Source: Candidatus Alistipes intestinigallinarum (GTDB lineage Bacteria; Bacteroidota; Bacteroidia; Bacteroidales; Rikenellaceae). Taken from it: 64,000 nucleotides of DNA. Shown in pieces: positions 8,184 to 16,371 of this stretch. The stretch is from positions 62,001 to 126,000 of the forward strand of contig DXDA01000068.1 in NCBI GenBank assembly GCA_019115745.1, read 5' to 3'. Position numbers and translations under genes: made by a program. The notes under the pieces are model-generated. The model had not been told where the DNA came from, made no database searches, and was given only the letters and a program-made list of their open reading frames with translations. Position 1 is the stretch's first letter, and every line of letters starts with the position of its first letter.

Positions 8184-9620
8184 TTATTTTTGGCGGCTTT
8201 TGGTAAAATCGAAAAGTCCATGTGCATCCAGTGAAGCCTGCAGTTCCCGGATCTCGATGTCCCGTATCCCGGTTTTATGCCGGGCCGCCATAGCCGCCGC
8301 CGTACCGGCCGCTTCGCCCGTATTCGAACAGATCGGCTGGACGCGATAGGAGCTTGCGGCGATATGGGTTCCGCTGATGATGCGTCCGGCCGTCAACAGT
8401 CCTTCCGTGTTTTTGGGGACCAGCGAACGATATGGAATGCCGTAAGGCGGCACCACCTTTTGTGCACGGGTCAAATGCATTCCCCAGGGATCGAGATCAT
8501 ACCATGCCTCGGCCACTTTGTCATCCGGGAATCGGCCCTCCTGAATATCCGAGAGGGAGAGCACATATTCGCCCACGATGCGGCGACACTCCCGGACTCC
8601 CATTTTGGGGGCAAGATTGCATGTAAAACCAGCCTCCCGAAGAGCTTCGATTTCGGGTTCCAACTGTGCGAGCAGTTTCATCTGTGCCTCGGCACACTGC
8701 AACGGATCCCGGGTGTCGGCGACCTGAATGGTCTTGCCCCAATGCAAATAGATTCCGGCATCCCGAGCGGCCCACTCCGCCTTGTCTTCGGGCAGAATCC
8801 ACTTGTTCAGATTGTCTTCAACAACTCCGCCCTTGAGCTTTTCGCGCGGAAGAACCGCCCCTTTCCGGATTCGCTGACTGATAAACAGCCAGGTACAGGG
8901 CTGTGTCTTTCCGTCCCCTTTCTCAAGACCCAGATTTTCGTTGAAATCGCTTTTGCTCTCCCGGCCGTACAGGATCTCGCATCCGGCCTTTTCCGAGACC
9001 AGACCCAACCCGGAGGCATCGATGGTTACATGGGCACGAATATCCTGCAGGGCTCCGCCCCGGTAAATCCGCACTCCCTTTACCCGGTTCCGATTCCCGG
9101 CGTCTTCGGTGATTGCATCGACGACATGGGCTCCGCACATCAATGTGATATTGGGATATTCGGCCAGCATGGAGGTCAATACCTGCAGATAGGAGGTCGG
9201 ATGCCACCAGTGATTCTTTCCGTCCATTCCGTCCTTGCCGAAAGTCGGGACGGGCGTCCCCGAAAGCGTGTGCCTGGCATTGAGCTCACCGACCAGCCGC
9301 TGAAACAGGCCGACGCGAGGGGCCCCGCAAATGAAAGTCACAAACTGATCGAGCGGCGCGCCTCCCGGGAGCATGTCCTCTTCGAGCAGCACGACCCGGA
9401 CTCCTTCGCGGGCAGCGGCGATGGCTGCCGGAATTCCGGATGCACCGGCTCCTACCACAGCGACATCGAAATCGACCGGATCCATCCGGGGGATCTTCGA
9501 TTCGGCCTCCTTTTTCATGAAATCAGCTCCCAGCACGTCAAACGGATTGACGGTCATGGCAGCTACTCCGGCCACACCCAATGTCCGGATGAAAGAACGT
9601 CTGTCTATCTTTTTCATCAT
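8184..9620 (-). CDS. Tat-exported FAD-dependent oxidoreductase, paralogue of the 6004-7431 gene
   Basis: Twin-arginine signal KKIDRRSFIRTLGVAGVAAM; DVAVVGAGASGIPAAIAAAREGVRVVLLEED; same C-terminal block as the paralogue. Confidence 0.9.
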   Translation of the reverse strand: MMKKIDRRSFIRTLGVAGVAAMTVNPFDVLGADFMKKEAESKIPRMDPVDFDVAVVGAGASGIPAAIAAAREGVRVVLLEEDMLPGGAPLDQFVTFICGAPRVGLFQRLVGELNARHTLSGTPVPTFGKDGMDGKNHWWHPTSYLQVLTSMLAEYPNITLMCGAHVVDAITEDAGNRNRVKGVRIYRGGALQDIRAHVTIDASGLGLVSEKAGCEILYGRESKSDFNENLGLEKGDGKTQPCTWLFISQRIRKGAVLPREKLKGGVVEDNLNKWILPEDKAEWAARDAGIYLHWGKTIQVADTRDPLQCAEAQMKLLAQLEPEIEALREAGFTCNLAPKMGVRECRRIVGEYVLSLSDIQEGRFPDDKVAEAWYDLDPWGMHLTRAQKVVPPYGIPYRSLVPKNTEGLLTAGRIISGTHIAASSYRVQPICSNTGEAAGTAAAMAARHKTGIRDIEIRELQASLDAHGLFDFTKSRQK

Positions 9621-9624
9621 AGCG

Positions 9625-11337
9625 CTACAAATTATCGATTATTTTTCTCGTTGCATCGGGATCGTGTTTCATGCGGATCCTCCACAGGACCTCTTCCAGC
9701 GAAACGACATGGACAGACGGTGCCAGACGCTCCATGCACCATTCTACGGCCGCAACGCCCCGCACGGCCGCACGGTCTTCGTCCTTGGCGTCGACGATGT
9801 TGCCTGCCCCATCCTTGGCATATCGGGACCAGGCGTGTACGATCGTCCAGCCCAACGACTCTTCGTTTTCCGCCGCAGCATTGATCCGGTCCGCAATCTG
9901 ATCCGGCCGTCCGAATCCTTCACCCGCTATTTTCCCCCACAACGAATAGTGCGGCGTCACTACCGGGATTTCGACACCGTCACGGTCCTTGACCCAGTAG
10001 ATCGCTCCATGACCGGCGTGATAGGGATTGTACTGGAGTACGACGATTCCCGTCAACCCCTTTATCTCCTCCGCATAGATTTTATAGACCTGCAAGGCCT
10101 CCTCCGAGCTTACGTCGTGCAGCATCATCAGATTCAATACGGAGATTCCAAGGTGGTTCATATGTTCTCCCGTCTGCCGGGCGAATCGGCGCAGTTTCTC
10201 CCAACGGTCGGGGTACTCTTTTGCGAAGCAGTCGGGATACTGATAACCACCGCTGAATTCGACAAGGGTTGTGCCCTCCTTCTGCTGCCGGACAATCTCG
10301 TTCCAGGTTGCGGGGCTCATCTGGGAGATATTGGCCGAACAGGTCGTCCAATTCACCGGAACCCGGCCATATGCCGGAGACCGGTAGTATTCCCTGCTGA
10401 AAAACGCATCCATTGTCCACTGCATATTGTCCCCGTCGCTCATCATGAAGGCGTGATAGCTCCCCGGCTGGGCAAAGTCAATCTTCCGCGGGTCGATTCG
10501 CCGGGCCTTGTCCAGACGGGCCTCTTTGGCCCCGGCCGACAGGAAGGTCAGATTGGAGCAGTAGTCGGATGCCGTATTGAACAATGCATACTCCGAAGGA
10601 GGAGCCACATGGTCAGACTCGGGTCCGGCGTTCCATCCCACAACCGGAGTCAAGGGCTCCGCGCGGGAAAGGATCTCCCGATACACGCTGTCAACGCCGT
10701 AATAGACCATCGCCCGGTGTGCTATGGCCAGATCGCGGTTGAAAGCGAGTTGCGGTTTCATGGCCAATACCAGCCGATGATTCAGCTTCTCGCCGGCTTC
10801 TTGCCAACAAGCCTGCTGAGACTCGTTTCGGGCGTCGTACAACATCTGCAGGCCCATACCGTCGGCTCTGTTCCGGAGAGACTCCTCGATCAGCACGGCA
10901 TCCCGTATTCCGGCGTGAACGGTTGCCGGATTCAGACTCTCATTCTCCTGCGAATAGAGGACATACCCTTTTATAATGCCCTTTTTTTTCAACAGAGAGA
11001 CCAACTGCCAGACATCCTTGTACCCGTCGGACCGGATTCCAAGCGTGCGGCGGGTATTTTTCAACCATTTCTCGTAGACCGGGCGATTGCATTCGACCCA
11101 AACCATCCGGTTGAAGCGTCCGTCGTTGACGGCTCGAGCTGCCAGTCCGGCTACGGATTGCGCCAAAACAGCCTCGGCGCGTCCCGCAGGCAGCCGACAG
11201 GTTACATAACGCTCCGCAGCTTGCTGCTCTGGCCACCAGAAGGTCCGGGACTGTCCGTTGACAGCCCGTCCCGACAAGAGAACCGCCAGAAGGGTTAAAA
11301 GAATTTTTGCAGGAGCCATCGGTTTGCGATTACTCAT
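9625..11337 (-). CDS. GxGYxYP-domain protein (putative glycoside-hydrolase-like family)
   Basis: Start at MSNRKPMAPAKILLTLLAVLLSG; FMMSDGDNMQWTMDAF and VEFSGGYQYPDCF match the family signature. Confidence 0.75.
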   Translation of the reverse strand: MSNRKPMAPAKILLTLLAVLLSGRAVNGQSRTFWWPEQQAAERYVTCRLPAGRAEAVLAQSVAGLAARAVNDGRFNRMVWVECNRPVYEKWLKNTRRTLGIRSDGYKDVWQLVSLLKKKGIIKGYVLYSQENESLNPATVHAGIRDAVLIEESLRNRADGMGLQMLYDARNESQQACWQEAGEKLNHRLVLAMKPQLAFNRDLAIAHRAMVYYGVDSVYREILSRAEPLTPVVGWNAGPESDHVAPPSEYALFNTASDYCSNLTFLSAGAKEARLDKARRIDPRKIDFAQPGSYHAFMMSDGDNMQWTMDAFFSREYYRSPAYGRVPVNWTTCSANISQMSPATWNEIVRQQKEGTTLVEFSGGYQYPDCFAKEYPDRWEKLRRFARQTGEHMNHLGISVLNLMMLHDVSSEEALQVYKIYAEEIKGLTGIVVLQYNPYHAGHGAIYWVKDRDGVEIPVVTPHYSLWGKIAGEGFGRPDQIADRINAAAENEESLGWTIVHAWSRYAKDGAGNIVDAKDEDRAAVRGVAAVEWCMERLAPSVHVVSLEEVLWRIRMKHDPDATRKIIDNL

Positions 11338-13012
11338 AATAGGGGTTCTGATACATGCCCTCCTTGTTTTCGGAGATCTGGATTTCACTCAAAGGAATGG
11401 GGAAAATATAGTGTTTCTTCCCGTCGAAACTGGTCTTTGTCGTGGCATATTCATTCCGGTCTTCCAGGAAATGCTCCAGCATTCCGGTCCGAGCCAGGTC
11501 ATACCAGCGCCATCTCTCAAAACACAACTCCCGAGCCCGTTCCATCAGAATATCCTCCAACCCATAATCCGCATAATCCAGAAAACTGGGAGTTTCCGAT
11601 TCCGGGATCGGTTGACCTTGCTCATCCACACCCCGAGCCCGTTGTACGATCCGGTTCATGGCTGCAAGTCCCGCTTCGGTGGGAGAACCTCCGTTCAGCG
11701 CCAGATCCGCCTCTGCATACATCAGGAGAACATCGGCAAAACGCAAAACAATCACGTTGTTGGGACAGTTCGAATAGACGAAGTCGGTATGTTCGTCCTG
11801 CCAGGTCTCGCCCCACCGGTATTTGGTGATACCGCTGCTCAATACCGTGTTTTTGTTTGAATTGTCCCCGACTTGAGGAGCTCCGCTCAACGAAGAGATC
11901 GGCGATTGGGTTTTGGGCTTGTTTGTGGATTTGTCGAATCGAATGATGTAATCGGCCAAATTCCATTCCCGCCGTTTGTCGTAGCCGTTTCCGTCATAAT
12001 AGGACCAGAAAGCGGGTACATATTTCAAATTGCACTGCCCGGCAATGGCATTCGTTCGCCATCCGCCATAGAGCACGGTTCCATTATAATCCACCGGGCG
12101 GGCTCCATACTCTTTTGACCATTGGGAGCCGTAGGGGATCTGTGCACTGAATTGAATCTCCCAAATCGTCTCCTTGTTGATATTCTTGTTTTCGATTTTG
12201 AAGACATCACCATATACCGGCTCCAGATCGCGCCCGCTGTTGAGCATGACGTCCTGCAACAGCGTCGCGGCATCCCCGTAAAGCTGTTCGTCGGAGCGGG
12301 TGATCCGCTCGTATCCGTCCACCTTGCCCGCTTTGCGCGCCGAGGCCATCGTAATATAGACTTTGGCCAGCAGGGTTTTGGCTGCCCAATAATTCGCCCA
12401 GCCGCCATCGATCTCTTTGGGAAGCACGCCCTCTTCCAGACAGTAAAGCAGGTCTTTTTCAATAAAATCATAGATCACATCGACCGGAGAACGCCCCATG
12501 TCGTAGGTCAGTTCGGTTATGTGGTCCTCCATCAAGGGCACGGCGCCGAAAACCTGTACGAGATTGAAATAGGCCCAGGCCCGAAGGAACCGGACATTTC
12601 CTACATACTGACTGATCAGTTTCGGATCGCCTTCTATGCCCCTGGATTTGTATATGACCGTATTGCAGGTCGTAATGATCCGATAGTACCGATACCAGAA
12701 ATCCTTGACACACCCATCCGTAGAGGTAAACGTATATCGGTCGATAAAACCCCGTAAATTGGTCTCATCCGGATACATACATTCGTCCGTCCCCACCATT
12801 CCGATGAAAAGCGGCGTATTGCTCCCGACAAAGTAGATCTGGGGCAGCAGCGAAAAAGCCCCGACGGTTCCGGCCTTGAGAGATTCGATCTCCGTATAAA
12901 AATTACCCTCGGAGAATTCCGATTCAGGAGTCTCATCCAGAAAATTCGCGCAGGACGGTGCACATACGGCCGCTGCCGCCATGACGAATATTGAAAATAT
13001 ATGCTTTTTCAT
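11330..13012 (-). CDS. SusD/RagB-family nutrient-binding outer membrane lipoprotein
   Basis: Lipobox CAPSC, SusD N-terminal layout (DETPESEFSEGNFYTEIESLKAG), C-terminal LCFERWRWYDLARTG...KHYIFPIPLSEIQISE. Confidence 0.95.
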   Translation of the reverse strand: MKKHIFSIFVMAAAAVCAPSCANFLDETPESEFSEGNFYTEIESLKAGTVGAFSLLPQIYFVGSNTPLFIGMVGTDECMYPDETNLRGFIDRYTFTSTDGCVKDFWYRYYRIITTCNTVIYKSRGIEGDPKLISQYVGNVRFLRAWAYFNLVQVFGAVPLMEDHITELTYDMGRSPVDVIYDFIEKDLLYCLEEGVLPKEIDGGWANYWAAKTLLAKVYITMASARKAGKVDGYERITRSDEQLYGDAATLLQDVMLNSGRDLEPVYGDVFKIENKNINKETIWEIQFSAQIPYGSQWSKEYGARPVDYNGTVLYGGWRTNAIAGQCNLKYVPAFWSYYDGNGYDKRREWNLADYIIRFDKSTNKPKTQSPISSLSGAPQVGDNSNKNTVLSSGITKYRWGETWQDEHTDFVYSNCPNNVIVLRFADVLLMYAEADLALNGGSPTEAGLAAMNRIVQRARGVDEQGQPIPESETPSFLDYADYGLEDILMERARELCFERWRWYDLARTGMLEHFLEDRNEYATTKTSFDGKKHYIFPIPLSEIQISENKEGMYQNPYYE

Positions 13013-13023
13013 AGACGTTTCGA

Positions 13024-16000
13024 TTAAAAGATGAAGTTGAATCCAACGGAATAAGAGCGGTTGCGGGGATAGGCGCTGTAATCAAGACTGGGCATCAAGT
13101 CGCCGGTCTGCCCTTGCCGCGTATTCACTTCCGGATCGTAGCCCGAATAGTCGGTGAAGATCCAGAGGTTTTTAACCGAAGCGAAGAACTTCAACCCGGA
13201 CATGCCGATTTTCCGCGCCAGTTTTTGCGGGAAAGCATACGACAGCGTCACGTCGCCGATCCGCAGGAACGATCCGTCTTCCAGCATCTTCGACGTACAA
13301 TAGTTCAGAGCGACACCTCCCGGCATCCGATATTTGGCATTCGGATTTCCGGCCAAAACCAGGTTCCCCGATTCGTCGTAAAGCGTCGGTGACCACGAAT
13401 CCCGCATGGCTGTGATCTGGTTGTGCCCGTCACGGCCGCTGGTCAGGGAGTGCAGATTGGCATTGAATACCGTGGCTCCATAGCTGAACTGCATCGCCAC
13501 ACTCAGTGTCAGACTTTTGTAGGATACCGTATTGGTAAATCCTCCGGTAAACAGCGGTTCTCCGCTGCCCAGGAGCACCTGATCCGCCGAGGTGATCTTT
13601 CCATCGTTGTTTTCGTCGTGGAATCGATAGGTTCCGGGGTATATGTTGGCGATTTTCTGTCCCAACACTTCGGTCAGTCCGTGTTCGTCGATCTCATACT
13701 GCGAGCCATAGATTCCTTCGATCTTGTAGCCATACCACTGGCCCAGGCTCTTTCCTTTGCGGATCATGACGAAATTTCCGGATCCGGGAATAATTCCGGG
13801 ATCGAACCCCATCTCCCCGCCCGGACCGATATCGAGCACCTTGGAGCGATTGAATCCGATATTGAAATTCATGGACCAGTTCCATCTCCGGTTCGATACC
13901 GGGACGGCATCGACCGTCACCTCCACCCCCTGATTCCGGACCGATCCGATATTGGCCCAACCCGTCTTGTACCCGGTAGCCAGGGCTGCATTCTTCTCCA
14001 GGAGCAGGTCCTTCGTCTCTTTGTTGTAGAGGTCCAGCGTCAAGGCCAGCCGGTTGTCGAAAAAGGCCATGTCCAATCCGAGATTGATCATGTCGGTTGT
14101 CTCCCATCGTAAATCCGTATTGGCCGGACGATCGATGATGGCTCCATACGTCAAATCGGATCCGTTCATCGGATAGAACGACGTTGCAATGGTCGAGAGA
14201 CTGCGATAGGCCGGGATAGCCGTGTTGCCGCTGCGGCCGTATCCAAAGCGCAGTTTCAGGTTGTAGAATACGTTGAGGTCCTTGATGAAGGGCTCCTCAT
14301 TGATACGCCATGCCAAGCCTACCGACGGGAATCCGGCCCATTTGTTCCCGGCCCCGAAACGCGAGGAACCATCGGCCCGATAGCTGGCCGTGAGCAGATA
14401 GCGCTCCTTGTAATTGTACTCCGCCCGGGCGATGAACGAAACCATGTTCCAGTCAACAATCGACGTGGTGGGAATTTGAGGAGCAATCCCCATGCCCATG
14501 CCGTCGACACCCAGGTTCAACTCCGGGAAATCCTGATTCTCGACTCGGAGCACGTTGCTGCGGTAAGTCTCGATCGTACTTCCTCCCAACAACCGGAGTT
14601 TGTGGTTGCCTTTCCAGGTATTCGAATAAGTCAGGAATGCCTCTCCCGAAAGTTTCTTGACCTCGGTCGACGATACAATTCCCCGGCCGTGCATTTTGAA
14701 TCCCTGCTCCGTATCCGCCGGATAGAACACCTCCGCTTTTTGGTGGTTGTCCTGATAAGTCCCGGCTCCTCGTAGCGACAGTTGGGGCAAAATCTTCCAT
14801 TCCACCTGTAACCGGGCCGTAAGTTCGTCCCGATACCGATCGTTGGTAATATCCCTGACCTGCGCATAGGGGTTGGAGATTACGTTCCCCTGTTCATCGC
14901 CTTCTCCCTCCATGATATTGTCCGAGTCGGCCGAATAGGTAGGCGGCTGCCGGAGAAGTTTCATGATCAACCCATCCGAACTTCCAGTCGCCAATCCCGA
15001 GTTCTTAGTCCGGGAGGCGGACAAGTTGGCCGTCATGGTCACGGTCTTAGCCAGATTTTGGGTCAAATTGACTCGTCCCGTGTAGCGTTCGTAGCCGCTG
15101 TTAATCACAATTCCATCCTGGTTGAGATAGCCTCCGGATACTGAATATCGCGTATTTTTATTGCCTCCGGAGACATTGATCCGGTATTCCTGATAGATGG
15201 CTTTTCGGAACATGAGATCCTGCCACCGGGTGTTGACGCTGTCGGGGTGGTTGTATGCCTGCCAGTTTTCATAGGGCGATCCGACGGGAAGCACCCAATA
15301 GTTGCCGTCGCCGTTCGGATTGTCCCGATAGACCGTACCCTCTTCAAACGAGGAAGGAGACGTACCGTACGGATAATATTTCCACCCGGCTTTGTATCTT
15401 AAATAGGTATAGTCGGCCGAATTGAGCATGTCATATTCGCGCACAGCCTCTTGAAAGCCGAAATTGGCGTACAATTCGACCCGGGTCTTGTTGTCCGAGG
15501 ATCCTTGTCGAGTTGTGACCAGAATCACGCCATTGGCGCCTCGCGATCCGTAAATGGCCGTTGACGAGGCATCTTTCAAGATCTCGATCGATTCGACATC
15601 TCCGGGATTCAGGAAGGAGGCGTCATCACAAATCACTCCGTCGATGACAAAGATCGGAGCACTCGACGCGTTCACCGAAGAAGCACCTCGAATCCGAATC
15701 GTATAATCCGATCCCGGGGAGCCGTCATTCTGGATGATCTGCAGACCGGCAGCCTTGCCGCGCATGGCGTCTTCCAGGGAGACGATGGCCCGATCGCTCA
15801 AGGCATCCTTGTCTATGGAGGAGATGGAGCCGGTCAGGTCGGAGCGGCGGGTCGAGCCATAACCGATGGCTACCACCTCTACTTCGTCCATTCCCACGGC
15901 ATCTTCCTGCATCGTTACATTGATCGTTGTCCGATTTCCGACGCGATGGGACACGGTTTTCATACTGAGCATCGAAAATACCAACACGGACTCTTTGGAT

Positions 16001-16206
16001 GGCACCGTAATGGTATAGTCACCCTTGCTGTTTGTCGAGGTTCCTTTCCGGGTTCCCTCCACGATCACCGTGATGCCAGACAAGGGCTCACCCTTGCTGT
16101 CGCTCACTTTACCAGAGACCGTGATTGCCGAATTCTGTCCCCAGACCTGAGCGGATAGAATCAGCATAAAAACAGCTACCAAGTAGCGTAGTCCATTTTT
16201 TTTCAT
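13024..16206 (-). CDS. SusC/RagA-family TonB-linked outer membrane protein
   Basis: 1060 aa; ITVSGKVSDSKGEPLSGITVIVEGTRKGTSTNSKGDYTI, TonB box region EVEVVAIGYGSTRRSDLTGSIS, SSTAIYGSRGANGVILVTT. Confidence 0.97.
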   Translation of the reverse strand: MKKNGLRYLVAVFMLILSAQVWGQNSAITVSGKVSDSKGEPLSGITVIVEGTRKGTSTNSKGDYTITVPSKESVLVFSMLSMKTVSHRVGNRTTINVTMQEDAVGMDEVEVVAIGYGSTRRSDLTGSISSIDKDALSDRAIVSLEDAMRGKAAGLQIIQNDGSPGSDYTIRIRGASSVNASSAPIFVIDGVICDDASFLNPGDVESIEILKDASSTAIYGSRGANGVILVTTRQGSSDNKTRVELYANFGFQEAVREYDMLNSADYTYLRYKAGWKYYPYGTSPSSFEEGTVYRDNPNGDGNYWVLPVGSPYENWQAYNHPDSVNTRWQDLMFRKAIYQEYRINVSGGNKNTRYSVSGGYLNQDGIVINSGYERYTGRVNLTQNLAKTVTMTANLSASRTKNSGLATGSSDGLIMKLLRQPPTYSADSDNIMEGEGDEQGNVISNPYAQVRDITNDRYRDELTARLQVEWKILPQLSLRGAGTYQDNHQKAEVFYPADTEQGFKMHGRGIVSSTEVKKLSGEAFLTYSNTWKGNHKLRLLGGSTIETYRSNVLRVENQDFPELNLGVDGMGMGIAPQIPTTSIVDWNMVSFIARAEYNYKERYLLTASYRADGSSRFGAGNKWAGFPSVGLAWRINEEPFIKDLNVFYNLKLRFGYGRSGNTAIPAYRSLSTIATSFYPMNGSDLTYGAIIDRPANTDLRWETTDMINLGLDMAFFDNRLALTLDLYNKETKDLLLEKNAALATGYKTGWANIGSVRNQGVEVTVDAVPVSNRRWNWSMNFNIGFNRSKVLDIGPGGEMGFDPGIIPGSGNFVMIRKGKSLGQWYGYKIEGIYGSQYEIDEHGLTEVLGQKIANIYPGTYRFHDENNDGKITSADQVLLGSGEPLFTGGFTNTVSYKSLTLSVAMQFSYGATVFNANLHSLTSGRDGHNQITAMRDSWSPTLYDESGNLVLAGNPNAKYRMPGGVALNYCTSKMLEDGSFLRIGDVTLSYAFPQKLARKIGMSGLKFFASVKNLWIFTDYSGYDPEVNTRQGQTGDLMPSLDYSAYPRNRSYSVGFNFIF

Positions 16207-16254
16207 TTAGATGAGGTTTTAGGTTTGGGTTCGAAACGTACGTTCCGCGGTTGA

Positions 16255-16262
16255 CAAAAATA
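16255..16262 (-). promoter_or_regulatory. Putative susC -7 element (TATTTTTG)
   Basis: TAnnTTTG on the minus strand about 50 nt upstream of susC; adjacent to the inverted repeat at 16280-16327. Confidence 0.5.
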
Positions 16263-16279
16263 GAATGCTCCTATTAGCG

Positions 16280-16327
16280 CAAGGGTTAATAAACGGGTTA
16301 TCGGGTCAAAAAAAACATTAACCCTTG
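16280..16327. promoter_or_regulatory. Candidate operator: perfect 11-bp inverted repeat CAAGGGTTAAT-N26-ATTAACCCTTG
   Basis: Directly readable; lies between the divergent susC and regulator genes. Confidence 0.55.
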
Positions 16328-16337
16328 AAATTTTTCG

Positions 16338-16345
16338 TATCTTTG
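16338..16345 (+). promoter_or_regulatory. Putative -7 element (TATCTTTG) of the PUL regulator gene
   Basis: TAnnTTTG 26 nt upstream of the ATG. Confidence 0.45.
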
Positions 16346-16371
16346 CGAGAGAACCATGGACGCGAAACCTA

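Noticed and set aside
6061-11298. 521-, 535- and 641-aa plus-strand ORFs
   Set aside because: Antisense shadows of the FAD oxidoreductase and GxGYxYP genes, whose minus-strand products have clear domains and signals.
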